52,239 bases of DNA from Flavobacteriales bacterium (GCA_947462725.1 CANHPZ010000004.1:1-52239); one strand, 5' to 3'; counted from the stretch's first letter, positions 17,713 through 27,166 are shown. Notes: generated from the letters alone by a model not told the origin. Made by a program: numbers and translations.

Positions 17713-18305
17713 CGTGTAGTTGATTTACGTGTTATCACATCAACCAATCTAAAAATAATCCAGCCGCATAGCGCACCATACATCCATCCCGCCAGTATGT
17801 CCAGTGGATAATGAACGCCGAGGTAAATGCGGCTATACGAAATGAGCACCACCCAAGCGATTAAAGCAACAACAGCCACTTTGCTCAGCGGGCGCATCAT
17901 GAGCATAAACAAGGTGCAAACACCGGCATAGTTGGAAGCATGGTTGGAGAAAAAGCCATACATGCCCCCGCGATATAGATTGCCATTTTCATCGCTTACC
18001 AGATGAACAAGATGCTCAAAAACCGGATTGCGACTTGGTCGCAATCGCTGAACAGTTTCTTTTACGGCGTGCACAGCAACAAAGTCGGTGAGAAATAGCA
18101 ACAATGTCAAAGCGATAAGCGCAGTAATGAACCTGGCGCCTGATAGCCGACGATACATAGCAACCAGTAGAATCACATAAACAGGAATCCAGAAAAACAT
18201 CTTGCTCACATACCACATGCAGGTGTCGAGCCATGGCCTATGCACATCGTGGAGCATCCAAAAGAGACGCTCGTCGAATGATTGCAAACTGTCCACTAAA
18301 CTCAT
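17709..18305 (-). CDS. PAP2-family membrane phosphatase
   Basis: 198 residues from the ATG at 18305; the frame extends further up but that part lies inside the acyl-CoA ligase gene. The PAP2 motifs are KETVQRLRP (Lys-x6-Arg-Pro), a changed second motif FSNHAS in place of PSGH, and SRIYLGVHYPLDILAG with the catalytic His and Asp. Several membrane helices surround them. Likely role: removal of phosphate from a lipid phosphate such as undecaprenyl diphosphate or phosphatidic acid. It is the middle gene of fadD-PAP2-crcB, with ATGA overlaps on both sides. Confidence 0.9.
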   Translation of the reverse strand: MSLVDSLQSFDERLFWMLHDVHRPWLDTCMWYVSKMFFWIPVYVILLVAMYRRLSGARFITALIALTLLLFLTDFVAVHAVKETVQRLRPSRNPVFEHLVHLVSDENGNLYRGGMYGFFSNHASNYAGVCTLFMLMMRPLSKVAVVALIAWVVLISYSRIYLGVHYPLDILAGWMYGALCGWIIFRLVDVITRKSTTR

Positions 18306-20083
18306 GCTGAATGGCGGTGATAAATGGCGTCTATTTCTGTTTTCCAATTGGCGCAAATCTGCTTGCGCCGCAATTTGAGCGTCGGTGTTATTTCACCGGC
18401 ATCGATGGAGAATAACCGGGGCAACAATGAAAACGCTTTCACTTGCTCCCAATTGCCGAAGCGTTGATTGATGCGATTGATTTCTGCTTCCATCATTTCA
18501 CGCAAAGCCTCGTTGCGCAGCCACCTTCCATCATCATCGATAGCAACGCCTTGCTTGGTTGCCCATTCCTTTAGCCCAATCATCTCGGGCACTATAAGCG
18601 CCGCAGGAAATTTCTCACCGTCACCAACAACGATTATCTGTTCTATGTATAAGCTCTCTTTCATGGCGTTTTCAATCACCTGAGGCGAAACATACTTTCC
18701 ACCCGAAGTCTTGAACAATTCCTTCTTACGATCAGTGATGCGCAAGAAATCGTCATTCACTTCACCGATGTCGCCAGTATAAAACCATCCATCTTTGAGC
18801 ACCTCTGCCGTTTTCTCGGGTTCTCGGTAATAGCCCATCATAACATTCGGTCCTTTGCAAAGAATTTCTCCATCGCTGGCGATTTTCACTTCCACTCCTG
18901 TAATCACTTTGCCCACTGTACCAGGACGAATCATAAAGGGTGAGCGCATTGTATTTACAGTTATCACCGGCGAGGTTTCGGTCAATCCGTAACCTTCAAG
19001 TACAGGTATGCCGGCACCGTTAAAAAATTTCGCGAGGCGAATCTGCAATGCTGCGCTACCTGAAGCAACTGCTCGAATATCCGTCAACCCCAAGGCTGCC
19101 TTAACCTTACTAAACACCAGCTTCCTGGCGACCTTCAATTTAAATTCATAGAGTAAGCCATTCTTGCCATCAGGTTCCCACTGGAGCGCCAGGTCGTGTG
19201 CCCATTTGAAAAGCGTTTTCTTTATGCCTGTATTCGCCATTCCTTTGGCGTATATACCATCGTAAAATTTCTCGAACAAGCGCGGAACACCGGTGAAAAT
19301 CTGCGGATGCGCAACAGACAAATCATCCTTGATGGTTTCCATTCCGCTCAAATACATGCGCACACCATTAGAGATATACATGTAATGCAACATGCGCTCG
19401 TAGATATGAGAGACGGGCAGAAAACTCAAACACCGGCTATTGCCCTTTTCTAGAAAAGGCAAGCGCTCTTCACTATTGATGGCATTGCTGGCAATGTTGC
19501 GATGACTCAGCATTACACCCTTCGGCAAACCCGTAGTTCCTGAGGTATAAATCACAGTGGCCAAATCATCTTCCTCTACTGCATCACTTATCTTCTTCAC
19601 GCTTTCCCATTCCACTGTATCTGCTAACGTGAACAAGTCGGTCCAATGCGGAGCATTAGCAACACGATCGAAGGTGTATATGCCATTGAGCGCCGCACAT
19701 TGCGATTGAATAGACGAAATCTTCCGATACAATTCCGCATTCGAAACAAAACAAAACTTGGCCTCGCTATGATTCAATATGTAGGCGCAATCATCGGGCG
19801 TCATCGTAGGATAGATCGGCACATCTACAGCACCCACTTGAATGATGCCATTGTCCATGATATCCCACTCATGGCGATTGGCATGAGTGATGAGTGCCAC
19901 CCTATCGCCGGGCTTAACGCCGAGGGCAAGCAATCCTCGGCTCACAAGTTGCATTTGATCAACGAACTGTTGAGTGCTAATACTTACCCATTCATCGCCA
20001 ATTTTTGAAGTCATCATTTCCGGCAAGGGATAATGCTCCAACTGATAATAGGCAAAATCAAACAGTCGCTTTGGGCTTGTCAT
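18302..20083 (-). CDS. fadD: Long-chain acyl-CoA synthetase (AMP-forming)
   Basis: 593 residues of the ANL superfamily; activates fatty acids with ATP and CoA. Motifs in order: VIYTSGTTGLPKGVMLSHRN (P-loop), GYGLTETSPVI, YTGDIGEVNDDFLRITDRKKE (hinge Asp/Arg-Lys) and TSGGKYVSPQVIE. The start at 20083 (MTSPKRLFDFAYYQ) is preferred to the longer frame. It closely fits the FAA1-type synthetases of Bacteroidota. First gene of an operon with PAP2 and crcB; a divergent hydroxyacyl-CoA dehydrogenase gene lies 102 bases away, and both genes fit fatty-acid metabolism. Confidence 0.94.
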   Translation of the reverse strand: MTSPKRLFDFAYYQLEHYPLPEMMTSKIGDEWVSISTQQFVDQMQLVSRGLLALGVKPGDRVALITHANRHEWDIMDNGIIQVGAVDVPIYPTMTPDDCAYILNHSEAKFCFVSNAELYRKISSIQSQCAALNGIYTFDRVANAPHWTDLFTLADTVEWESVKKISDAVEEDDLATVIYTSGTTGLPKGVMLSHRNIASNAINSEERLPFLEKGNSRCLSFLPVSHIYERMLHYMYISNGVRMYLSGMETIKDDLSVAHPQIFTGVPRLFEKFYDGIYAKGMANTGIKKTLFKWAHDLALQWEPDGKNGLLYEFKLKVARKLVFSKVKAALGLTDIRAVASGSAALQIRLAKFFNGAGIPVLEGYGLTETSPVITVNTMRSPFMIRPGTVGKVITGVEVKIASDGEILCKGPNVMMGYYREPEKTAEVLKDGWFYTGDIGEVNDDFLRITDRKKELFKTSGGKYVSPQVIENAMKESLYIEQIIVVGDGEKFPAALIVPEMIGLKEWATKQGVAIDDDGRWLRNEALREMMEAEINRINQRFGNWEQVKAFSLLPRLFSIDAGEITPTLKLRRKQICANWKTEIDAIYHRHSA

Positions 20084-20185
20084 GTAGTGTTGGTTTGGTG
20101 TAAAAATATTGAAGGCTGGCAACAATAGCCCACTTCAACCTAAAATCAGCACGTCAGACTTATTTTCGTCCACTAAAATTTCTGT

Positions 20186-21076
20186 ATGAAGAAAATCGCA
20201 GTCATTGGTGCCGGTCAAATGGGTAATGGTATCGCACATGTTTTTGCTCAAAACGGATACCCGGTGAATCTTATCGATGTGAAGCAAGAAGCTTTGGATA
20301 AGGCTTTTGCCACCATTGGAAAAAACCTCGACCGACAAGTGGCCAAAGGTTCAATCACAGAAGAAGATAAGCAGAAGACGCTCAGCAATATTGCGCTTTG
20401 CACCGACATGGCATCGGCCTGCAGTGATCGCGAATTAATTGTTGAGGCAGCTACAGAAAACATTGATTTGAAATTAAAGATTTTCAATCAACTGGATTCA
20501 TTTGCTCCGGCGAACTGCATACTAGCAACCAATACCTCATCTATTTCCATTACGCGAATTGCAGCAGCAACTCAACGTCCGCAGCATGTTATCGGGATGC
20601 ACTTCATGAATCCGGTTCCTGTAATGAAACTAGTAGAAGTGATTCGCGGATATTCAACTACCGATGAGGTTAACCAAACGGTTGTTGATCTTTCAAAAGC
20701 TATTGGTAAAATCCCGGTTACCGTGAACGATTATCCTGGATTTGTTGCGAATAAAATTCTGATGCCGATGATCAACGAAGCAATTTATACGTTGTATGAA
20801 GGCACAGCCGGTGTTGAAGAAATCGACACCATCATGAAACTCGGAATGGCTCATCCTATGGGGCCATTGCGCCTTGCTGATTTCATCGGACTAGATACTT
20901 GCCTTTCCATTTTGCGCGTATTGCACGACGGCTTCGGAAATCCGAAATACGCTCCATGTCCACTGTTGGTGAACATGGTCACAGCCGGTAAACTTGGTGA
21001 TAAGAAAGGTGAAGGATTCTACAGCTATTCTGACCCGAAGAACCCTGTTGTATCAGCGTCTTTCGTCAAGCATTGA
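20186..21076 (+). CDS. 3-hydroxyacyl-CoA (3-hydroxybutyryl-CoA) dehydrogenase
   Basis: 296 residues; oxidises 3-hydroxyacyl-CoA with NAD+ or runs in reverse. The N-terminal Rossmann loop is IAVIGAGQMGNGIAHVFA; next come ATNTSSISIT, the catalytic His in IGMHFMNPVPVMKLVEVI and the C-terminal helical domain with NDYPGFVANKIL and MGPLRLADFIGLD. It is the stand-alone length (no hydratase fusion). A short in-frame -7-like TATTTTCG lies 18 bases upstream of the ATG. Transcribed away from fadD, convergent with the DUF5606 gene. Confidence 0.94.
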   Translation: MKKIAVIGAGQMGNGIAHVFAQNGYPVNLIDVKQEALDKAFATIGKNLDRQVAKGSITEEDKQKTLSNIALCTDMASACSDRELIVEAATENIDLKLKIFNQLDSFAPANCILATNTSSISITRIAAATQRPQHVIGMHFMNPVPVMKLVEVIRGYSTTDEVNQTVVDLSKAIGKIPVTVNDYPGFVANKILMPMINEAIYTLYEGTAGVEEIDTIMKLGMAHPMGPLRLADFIGLDTCLSILRVLHDGFGNPKYAPCPLLVNMVTAGKLGDKKGEGFYSYSDPKNPVVSASFVKH

Positions 21077-21087
21077 TTCCCCTATAA

Positions 21088-21510
21088 TTATTCTTCCGTA
21101 GCTGAATCTGCCGCAGGTTCTTCAAACTCCAACATGTTTTGAGCTTGAAGGATGTTGTACCAGGTGAGCAATTTTTTGATATCAGAATCATAGACACGTT
21201 CTGCATCGTATTCCGGCAAAATAAGTTTCATGGCCTCGCGAAGCACTTTGCCTTCACTCTTCGGATCAGGGGCAGGTTGACCATTGAAGGCTTCTTTCGC
21301 ATTGAGAAAAATCTGGCGCAATGGAACATCATCCTCATAAGTAAACATGGTAATGTCGCTCAAAGCACTAACCTTTTGTGTTGGATGCACGGGAATGCGT
21401 TTACCATCAATCAGTGATTCAACAATGATTGTGGCCTTGCCACCAGTAATCAATTTGAAAATTCCTGGCTTTCCTGATACAGAAAGAATTTTCTCCAACT
21501 CAGTCTTCAT
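21088..21510 (-). CDS. DUF5606 family protein
   Basis: 140 residues, small Bacteroidota family of unknown function. The hallmark N-terminus ELEKILSVSGKPGIFKLI, then TIIVESLIDGKRIPVHPT, is clear; the second half is helical (SEGKVLREAMKLILPEYD, SDIKKLLTWYNILQ) and the end is acidic. The start at 21510 matches the family N-terminus; the frame runs 14 codons further up. No signal peptide. Confidence 0.85.
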   Translation of the reverse strand: MKTELEKILSVSGKPGIFKLITGGKATIIVESLIDGKRIPVHPTQKVSALSDITMFTYEDDVPLRQIFLNAKEAFNGQPAPDPKSEGKVLREAMKLILPEYDAERVYDSDIKKLLTWYNILQAQNMLEFEEPAADSATEE

Positions 21511-21582
21511 AGTGTTTTTAAAATGTGGCGACAAATATCGTATGAAGAGCATGTTTCAACCGCAACAAGCATATTCATTTAT

Positions 21583-22044
21583 TTAAAGAATCGACGTCAT
21601 TTCACTGTAACGCGGAATATTAGTGAGATAAGAATACGTGCCGCTTGACTGATCGATGCGGCAACAAAACGTTTGAACTCCATTGGTAACCAAAAGAAAT
21701 GGCACCCCAAGTGTTCGATTGTACATTGCTGCCTGTTCAAACACCGACTGATTGACCTGAATTTCGGGGGCTTTGCATTCTGCCAGGAGCAGAGGTTGAA
21801 GTGAATCTGAGTAAATCACCAAATCACTTCGCTTGGTCATTCCATTAAACTGCAATGACTTCTCAACTGCCATCAATGAAAAGGGACAAGCCAATTCACT
21901 TTGCAGATAATGCAACAAATGTTGTCGCACCCATTCTTCCGCAGTAAGCACTACCCACTTTTTGCGCACAACATCCCACACCATCACAGCATCGTTTTCT
22001 TTTTTCAAACGAAGCGAGGGAACAGGGAAATGGAGCTTCTGCAC
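21583..22044 (-). CDS. Stand-alone HsdR-N-like (PD-D/ExK) domain protein
   Basis: 153 residues resembling the N-terminal nuclease domain of type I restriction enzymes (HSDR_N_2). The likely PD-(D/E)xK core is RSDLVIYSDSLQPLLLAECKAP, with Asp, then Glu-Cys-Lys, followed by a Q-motif-like FEQAAMYNRTLGVPFLLVTNG. No helicase, methylase or specificity gene is near, so it is not a restriction system; such lone genes are common beside holA in this phylum. A role as a structure-specific or repair nuclease is only a guess. A TATTTTCG -7-like box lies 43 bases upstream. Confidence 0.85.
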   Translation of the reverse strand: MQKLHFPVPSLRLKKENDAVMVWDVVRKKWVVLTAEEWVRQHLLHYLQSELACPFSLMAVEKSLQFNGMTKRSDLVIYSDSLQPLLLAECKAPEIQVNQSVFEQAAMYNRTLGVPFLLVTNGVQTFCCRIDQSSGTYSYLTNIPRYSEMTSIL

Positions 22045-22108
22045 TATTCGGATTACTTTTGATTCGGCTTAATTTACAGCCGGCAACGAAAATACACATA
22101 GCTCAACA

Positions 22109-22882
22109 ATGGAATCGAAAGAAGAAATCGTGAAGAACTGGCTGCCCCGGTATACTGGTGCTACGCTAGAACAATTCGGACAATACATTCTGCTTACCAA
22201 CTTCGATGGTTACCTTCAAAAGTTTGCCGAATGGCATAACGTTGAGATTATCGGAAAAGGCAAAGCCATGCCTATGGCAACAGCAGATGGAATAACCATG
22301 ATTAACTTCAGCATGGGCAGCGCCAACGCAGCAACCATTATGGATTTACTGAGTGCGATTATGCCTAAAGCAGTTCTATTCCTGGGCAAGTGTGGTGGAC
22401 TAAAAAAGAAAAATCAATTGGGTGATTTTGTACTCCCCATTGCAGCCATTCGAGGAGAAGGAACAAGCAACGACTACTTCCCTGTGGAGGTGCCGGCGAT
22501 GCCAGCGTTCACGCTGCAACGTGCCGTATCTTCAACGATACGCGATTTCAGTCTTGACTATTGGACAGGCACCGTGTACACCACCAACCGACGAGTTTGG
22601 GAGCACGATGTGCAGTTCAAAGAATACCTTCGTCGCATACGAGCAATGGCCATCGATATGGAAACTGCCACGTTGTTTACGGTTGGCTTCGCGAATAAAA
22701 TACCGACCGGTGCTTTATTGCTGGTGAGCGATCAGCCCATGATACCGCAGGGTGTAAAAACCAGTGAAAGCGATCAGAAGATTACCAGCAATTTTGTGGA
22801 TTCACACATTAAAGTGGGAATTGCAGCGCTCAAAGAAATTCGCGACGAAGGCCAGTCTGTTCGTCACCTGCGCTGGGATTAA
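22109..22882 (+). CDS. amn: AMP nucleosidase
   Basis: Splits AMP into adenine and ribose 5-phosphate. The 257-residue protein is the short form found in Bacteroidota, consisting only of the nucleoside-phosphorylase-like domain: MINFSMGSANAATIMDLLS, LFLGKCGGLKKKNQLGDFVLP, the AMAIDMETATLFTVGF segment with the ribose-binding Met-Glu, and LLLVSDQPMIPQGVK. The extra N-terminal regulatory region of the E. coli enzyme is absent. It is 30 bases before holA on the same strand. Confidence 0.9.
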   Translation: MESKEEIVKNWLPRYTGATLEQFGQYILLTNFDGYLQKFAEWHNVEIIGKGKAMPMATADGITMINFSMGSANAATIMDLLSAIMPKAVLFLGKCGGLKKKNQLGDFVLPIAAIRGEGTSNDYFPVEVPAMPAFTLQRAVSSTIRDFSLDYWTGTVYTTNRRVWEHDVQFKEYLRRIRAMAIDMETATLFTVGFANKIPTGALLLVSDQPMIPQGVKTSESDQKITSNFVDSHIKVGIAALKEIRDEGQSVRHLRWD

Positions 22883-22912
22883 AAGCGACATCATCACGCA
22901 TCGAACATTACT

Positions 22913-23941
22913 ATGGAACATCTGCGCATCATACGCGATATTGAACTCAAAAATTTCAAGCCCATTTATTTCCTTATGGGTGAAGAGCCTTACTTCATTG
23001 ATGTAGTTACGGACTACATTGAAGCCAATGTGCTCGACGAGGCAAGCAAGGCATTTGGGCAAACCATAGTTTATGGTCGTGATGTATCCATGGAACAAGT
23101 CATTTCATTGGCCAAGAGCTTCCCCATGATGGGCGATAAGCAAGTCGTCATCGTGAAAGAAGCGCAAGACATGAAGGAGTGGAAAAGTCGCAAGAAAGAG
23201 GATGACGATGAAGACATGAAGCATCTCATGCATTACTTGCAACAACCAACACCTTCAACTCTTTTGGTGTTCAACTACAAGAACAAAACACTCGATAAAA
23301 GGAAAAAGGTTTATAAAAACTTAGAGAAGATAGGTGTTGTATTCGATTCGCAAAAAATCAAAGATTACAAATTAGCTGAGTGGATTGAGGCTTATGTGCA
23401 ATCGCGTCATTTCAAAATCAACCATGGCGCCTCGCAATTACTTGCAGAATATCTGGGCACCGATTTGAGCAAAGTAGTGAACGCCATCAATAAGCTCGCA
23501 ATCATTCTGCCCGAGCGCAGTGAAATAACAGCGCAACACATTGAGCAGAATATTGGCATCAGTAAAGATTACAACGTGTGGGAGTTACAGAAAGCACTGG
23601 GTCAAAAAGACATCATGAAGGCGAATCGCATCATTCACTATTTTGAATCAAACCCGAAGTCAAACCCTATACAAATGGTGCTGCCATCGCTATACACGTA
23701 TTTCGCAAAGCTGGCGGCCTATATTTCTATTCCTGATAAACGCAATGCCGCTGCTGAACTCGGTATGACCACTTGGGCATTGAATGATTTCAAAGAGGCA
23801 TCAACCAAATTCACAGCTCAAAAGGTAGAGCGCATCATTGGCTACATCCGCGATACCGACAAGAAATCGAAAGGTGTAAATAATGCATCAGCCGACGATG
23901 GTGATTTGATGAAGGAACTTGTATTCAAGATACTGCATTAG
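22913..23941 (+). CDS. holA: DNA polymerase III subunit delta
   Basis: 342 residues, the delta subunit of the clamp loader that opens the beta sliding clamp. The family pattern is clear: IYFLMGEEPYFIDVVTDYIE near the N-terminus, FPMMGDKQVVIVKEAQDM, LVFNYKNKTLDKRKK, VYKNLEKIGVVFD, LAEYLGTDLSKVVNAINKLA and the C-terminal collar helices (LPSLYTYFAKLAAYI). It overlaps the convergent MOSC gene by 17 bases at the 3' end. Confidence 0.94.
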   Translation: MEHLRIIRDIELKNFKPIYFLMGEEPYFIDVVTDYIEANVLDEASKAFGQTIVYGRDVSMEQVISLAKSFPMMGDKQVVIVKEAQDMKEWKSRKKEDDDEDMKHLMHYLQQPTPSTLLVFNYKNKTLDKRKKVYKNLEKIGVVFDSQKIKDYKLAEWIEAYVQSRHFKINHGASQLLAEYLGTDLSKVVNAINKLAIILPERSEITAQHIEQNIGISKDYNVWELQKALGQKDIMKANRIIHYFESNPKSNPIQMVLPSLYTYFAKLAAYISIPDKRNAAAELGMTTWALNDFKEASTKFTAQKVERIIGYIRDTDKKSKGVNNASADDGDLMKELVFKILH

Positions 23942-24776
23942 GCGGAAGTTGGCGCATCGTGATGCGCACTTCATCTCCAACACGCAACTCTCCCTCTGGG
24001 GCTTTCATGATTACGTGTTGTCCAAACATCACCTTACTTCCCATCTTGCGATAACTCGCCAATGTACGCAAGGGTTCTTTAGAAGCAATTCCGGTTTGCT
24101 GATCTATGGTTGTAAAAACACATCTGGAACACAGCTTCACTCCTTGGGCGATTATGGAACCCATTTCAAATGAAGACCAATAATCCTCATCAAAAGGAAC
24201 TTCTGTTCGCACAACCACATTGGGTCGAAATCGATCCCACGATACTGCGCCTTCTCCAACCGCAATCATACGTGAGTTCAGATCAGACAATGAAGCGGTT
24301 CCAATAAGCAACACAGGATACCCATCGCCAAATGCAGTAATGGCAGGGGTTTTACTGTAGGTTAAGTCCACTGGCCGCTCAGATGAATCCGGCATGTATA
24401 CCAATCGACAATCGCGTTGCAATGCTTGTGAAAAGAAATGATTTACCTCCGCACTTGCCTCAATGGCAGCGCATTGGTCAGACCATACAGATACGCTTAC
24501 AGCCCTGCCTGAAGATATTTTCCATGGCAATGTCAATTCGCCATACATCTGCAAGGGGCCGCCTGCCCGAATCAACATCCCATCTGCATGCGCTTTGATG
24601 GAAAAAAAGCAAAGTCTAGGCTCCTCACGTTGAGTAATGAAACGGCCATTTTCATCCACCAACATCCAACGGCGATCATGCTCTAGACCTCGATCAGTAA
24701 CTCTTGCCTGTGCAACCGACACACCACCCATCGACTTGATTGGATAGATGAAAAGATGTTCAATGGTCGGAGTCAT
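23925..24776 (-). CDS. MOSC domain protein (mARC/YcbX-like)
   Basis: 283 residues: an N-terminal MOSC beta-barrel (IEHLFIYPIKSMGGVSVAQA, DRRWMLVDENGRFITQRE) followed by the MOSC domain with SWDRFRPNVVV and the molybdenum-ligand Cys in LCSRCVFTTIDQQTG. Related proteins are molybdenum-cofactor enzymes that reduce N-hydroxylated compounds. No ferredoxin domain is attached, unlike YcbX. The start at 24776 matches the family N-terminus. Its 5' end is divergent to hemE with about 60 bases between. Confidence 0.9.
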   Translation of the reverse strand: MTPTIEHLFIYPIKSMGGVSVAQARVTDRGLEHDRRWMLVDENGRFITQREEPRLCFFSIKAHADGMLIRAGGPLQMYGELTLPWKISSGRAVSVSVWSDQCAAIEASAEVNHFFSQALQRDCRLVYMPDSSERPVDLTYSKTPAITAFGDGYPVLLIGTASLSDLNSRMIAVGEGAVSWDRFRPNVVVRTEVPFDEDYWSSFEMGSIIAQGVKLCSRCVFTTIDQQTGIASKEPLRTLASYRKMGSKVMFGQHVIMKAPEGELRVGDEVRITMRQLPPNAVS

Positions 24777-24837
24777 AGGAATGTCAAATGCGCGCGTGAA
24801 GGTAAGGAAGCCCCATACACCCATAAATTTGCACCGC

Positions 24838-25875
24838 ATGAAAATTCAAAATGATCTCATTCTTCGCGCAGCGCGAGGCGAGCAAACAGAGCGCGTTCCT
24901 GTGTGGGTAATGCGTCAAGCCGGACGTGTGTTAGCCGAATACCGCGCAACCCGGGCACAAGCGGGCAGCTTCAAGAGTTTGCTAAAGAATCCTGACCTGG
25001 CCGCAGAAGTGACTATTCAGCCCGTCGACATCTTTGGTGTTGATGCTGCAATTCTTTTTTCTGATATTCTGGTGATTCCTGAGGCCATGGGATTGCCCTA
25101 CCGGATGGACGAAGGAAAAGGACCTTCTTTCGACAACACAATTCAATCGCAACGCGACCTCGACAAACTTTCCAACGACTACATACTCGAGAATCTGACC
25201 TATGTTTTCGACGCTATATCTGTTATCAAGCGCGACCTGAATGATCGTGTACCGCTTATTGGATTTGCAGGTGCGCCTTGGACGATCTTCTGTTACATGG
25301 TCGAAGGTCGCGGATCAAAAACATTCTCGCTTTCTCGCGCAATGTTGTCCAAAGATCCAGAGCTGGCACATGCATTGCTTGCGCGAATCACAGATGCCAC
25401 TATTGTATATCTCAAACAACAGATAGCATGTGGTTGCAACATGGTTCAATTGTTCGACAGTTGGGCCGGCATATTGAATCAGGATACATACGTAATCTTT
25501 GCCTTGCCATACATCCGCAAAATATGTGATGCCATTTCCGAAGTGCCTCTTACGGTATTTGCCAAAGGAGCGTTTTTCTCTATGGAAGCCATGAGCAGCC
25601 TGCCGTGTCGAACCATTGGTGTCGACTGGCATACCTCTCCTGCATTTGCGCGCAAAGCAATTGGTTCCGACAAGACCCTTCAGGGCAATCTCGATCCCGC
25701 TGTTTTATATGGATCAGATGAATTTATTGTTGAGCAAACGCACCGAATGCTAGAAGCATTTGGACCACAGAAGTATATTGCGAACCTTGGGCATGGGGTT
25801 TATCCCGATATTGACCACAACAAACTCAAGCTTTTTATTCAAACCGTACAAGCATATCAATTCAACCGATCATGA
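24838..25875 (+). CDS. hemE: Uroporphyrinogen decarboxylase
   Basis: 345 residues; turns uroporphyrinogen III into coproporphyrinogen III for heme. The start at 24838 (MKIQNDLILRAARGE) is the family N-terminus. Key pieces are PVWVMRQAGRVLAEYR, VDIFGVDAAILFSDILVIPEAMGL (catalytic Asp), GFAGAPWTIFCYMVEG, MVQLFDSWAG and the end ANLGHGVYPDID. The stop TGA overlaps the ATG of the following OmpA-family gene by 4 bases, an odd coupling. Confidence 0.95.
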   Translation: MKIQNDLILRAARGEQTERVPVWVMRQAGRVLAEYRATRAQAGSFKSLLKNPDLAAEVTIQPVDIFGVDAAILFSDILVIPEAMGLPYRMDEGKGPSFDNTIQSQRDLDKLSNDYILENLTYVFDAISVIKRDLNDRVPLIGFAGAPWTIFCYMVEGRGSKTFSLSRAMLSKDPELAHALLARITDATIVYLKQQIACGCNMVQLFDSWAGILNQDTYVIFALPYIRKICDAISEVPLTVFAKGAFFSMEAMSSLPCRTIGVDWHTSPAFARKAIGSDKTLQGNLDPAVLYGSDEFIVEQTHRMLEAFGPQKYIANLGHGVYPDIDHNKLKLFIQTVQAYQFNRS

Positions 25876-27116
25876 AAAAAATCAGTTTAGCATTGGCCTT
25901 GTTGCTGCTTTGCACCTTGGCAATTCAAGCACAAACCAAGAAGCCTAGCACTGCACCGGCTAAAACAGGCACCAAAACAGGAGCGACAACCAAGGAAGCA
26001 CCCGCAGAAGAGGCACCTGCAGCGCCATCTAATTTGGTTCTAGACTCCAGCTTCGAACTCGATGACGTGAAGTTGCTCAAGTCATATGGTCAGCTACCTG
26101 CCATGATCAAGAATTGGGGTTCGCCCAATGCAGCAAATGCCGACTTGTTCAACACGATGGCCAAGAGCACCAAAGTTGCTGCACCAAAAAATGACCTAGG
26201 TACAGAAGAGCCATTTGAAGGCAGTGGATATGGTGGTTTTCGTGCATTCACGAAAGACCCTAAGAAAACAAGATCTTACCTTCAAACTCGTTTGACCAAA
26301 AAACTCGCAAAGGACAAATTGTACTGCGTTCGTTTTAATGTTAGCCTCTCCGACCTCAGTAAGTGGGGAGCCAACAATGTGGGTATGTTCATCAGCGATC
26401 GCAAGGTTCAAAACACCAATACCAACGCCCTCGCATTTCAACCACAAATAACCGAGAAAACCAATGCGCCTATTACTACGATGAGCGGCTGGGAAACCAT
26501 CTGTGGAACTTACCTAGCTACCGGGCGTGAGGAATACATCATCATCGGTTGTTTTGGCATTGAAGCCGACATCAAATTGGAAAAGGTAATCAAACCCGCA
26601 AGTCAAGAAGGCATGATAATGCCCGATGCGTACTATTACATCGACAATGTAGAAATCGTTGAAATTGTTTCGCAAGGCGAATGCTTTTGCGGTAAAAAAG
26701 AGGACAAAGATCCGGACCTTATTTACAGCCGAGCCAGTGCAAAGAATGTAGACATGAAGCCAGCCGAGATGGTGAAAGCCACATCCGTTTGGTTCTCCTA
26801 TCTCTCGGCTGAAATTCCGAGTATGTTCGAACAAGAACTCCTCGATATGGCCAAGTTGCTTGAGGAAAATCCTACCATGAAACTTGACCTCGTTGGCCAC
26901 TCAGACAACGACGAGCAAAATGAAACGAAGACCAAGAAGAATTACATCGGACTTGCGCAAACCCGCGCGGAGTCGGTGAAAAAATTCCTCACCGACAATG
27001 GAGTCGCTGCATCACGCATAACGGTATCGGGCAAGGATAACACTGTGCCTGCTTCCGATAAGGCAACACCGATGGGCAAGGCTCAAAATCGTCGTGTTGA
27101 GTTTTCAGCGAAGTAA
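25872..27116 (+). CDS. OmpA-family outer-membrane protein with N-terminal beta domain (paralog 1)
   Basis: 414 residues. A signal peptide (ISLALALLLLCTLAIQAQ) is followed by an Ala/Pro/Thr/Lys-rich linker (about 22-55), a galactose-binding-like beta region (LVLDSSFELDD, then LYCVRFNVSLSDLSKWGANNVGMFISD, then YYYIDNVEIVEI) and an OmpA C-terminal peptidoglycan-binding domain: LVGHSDNDEQNE, LAQTRAESVKKFLTDNGV, RITVSGKDNTVPAS, QNRRVEFSAK. The beta region is shared with the next gene. Its ATG overlaps the hemE stop. Probably cell-envelope structure or anchoring; no enzyme motif is seen. Confidence 0.88.
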   Translation: MKKISLALALLLLCTLAIQAQTKKPSTAPAKTGTKTGATTKEAPAEEAPAAPSNLVLDSSFELDDVKLLKSYGQLPAMIKNWGSPNAANADLFNTMAKSTKVAAPKNDLGTEEPFEGSGYGGFRAFTKDPKKTRSYLQTRLTKKLAKDKLYCVRFNVSLSDLSKWGANNVGMFISDRKVQNTNTNALAFQPQITEKTNAPITTMSGWETICGTYLATGREEYIIIGCFGIEADIKLEKVIKPASQEGMIMPDAYYYIDNVEIVEIVSQGECFCGKKEDKDPDLIYSRASAKNVDMKPAEMVKATSVWFSYLSAEIPSMFEQELLDMAKLLEENPTMKLDLVGHSDNDEQNETKTKKNYIGLAQTRAESVKKFLTDNGVAASRITVSGKDNTVPASDKATPMGKAQNRRVEFSAK

Positions 27117-27144
27117 TTCCTCGACGATTCAGCTACAAAACAAA

Positions 27145-27166
27145 GGGGCTTTCGAGCCCCTTTTTT
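27145..27166 (+). terminator. Rho-independent terminator with TTCG loop
   Basis: GGGGCT (27145-27150), loop TTCG, AGCCCC (27155-27160), then six T. It separates the two OmpA-family paralogs. Confidence 0.9.

Noticed and set aside
17713-17800. Fluoride riboswitch before crcB
   Set aside because: The upstream bases are coding sequence of the PAP2 gene with an ATGA overlap; no riboswitch pattern seen.
21583-22044. Type I restriction-modification system
   Set aside because: Only the small nuclease-like domain is present; no helicase, methylase or specificity gene in the window.
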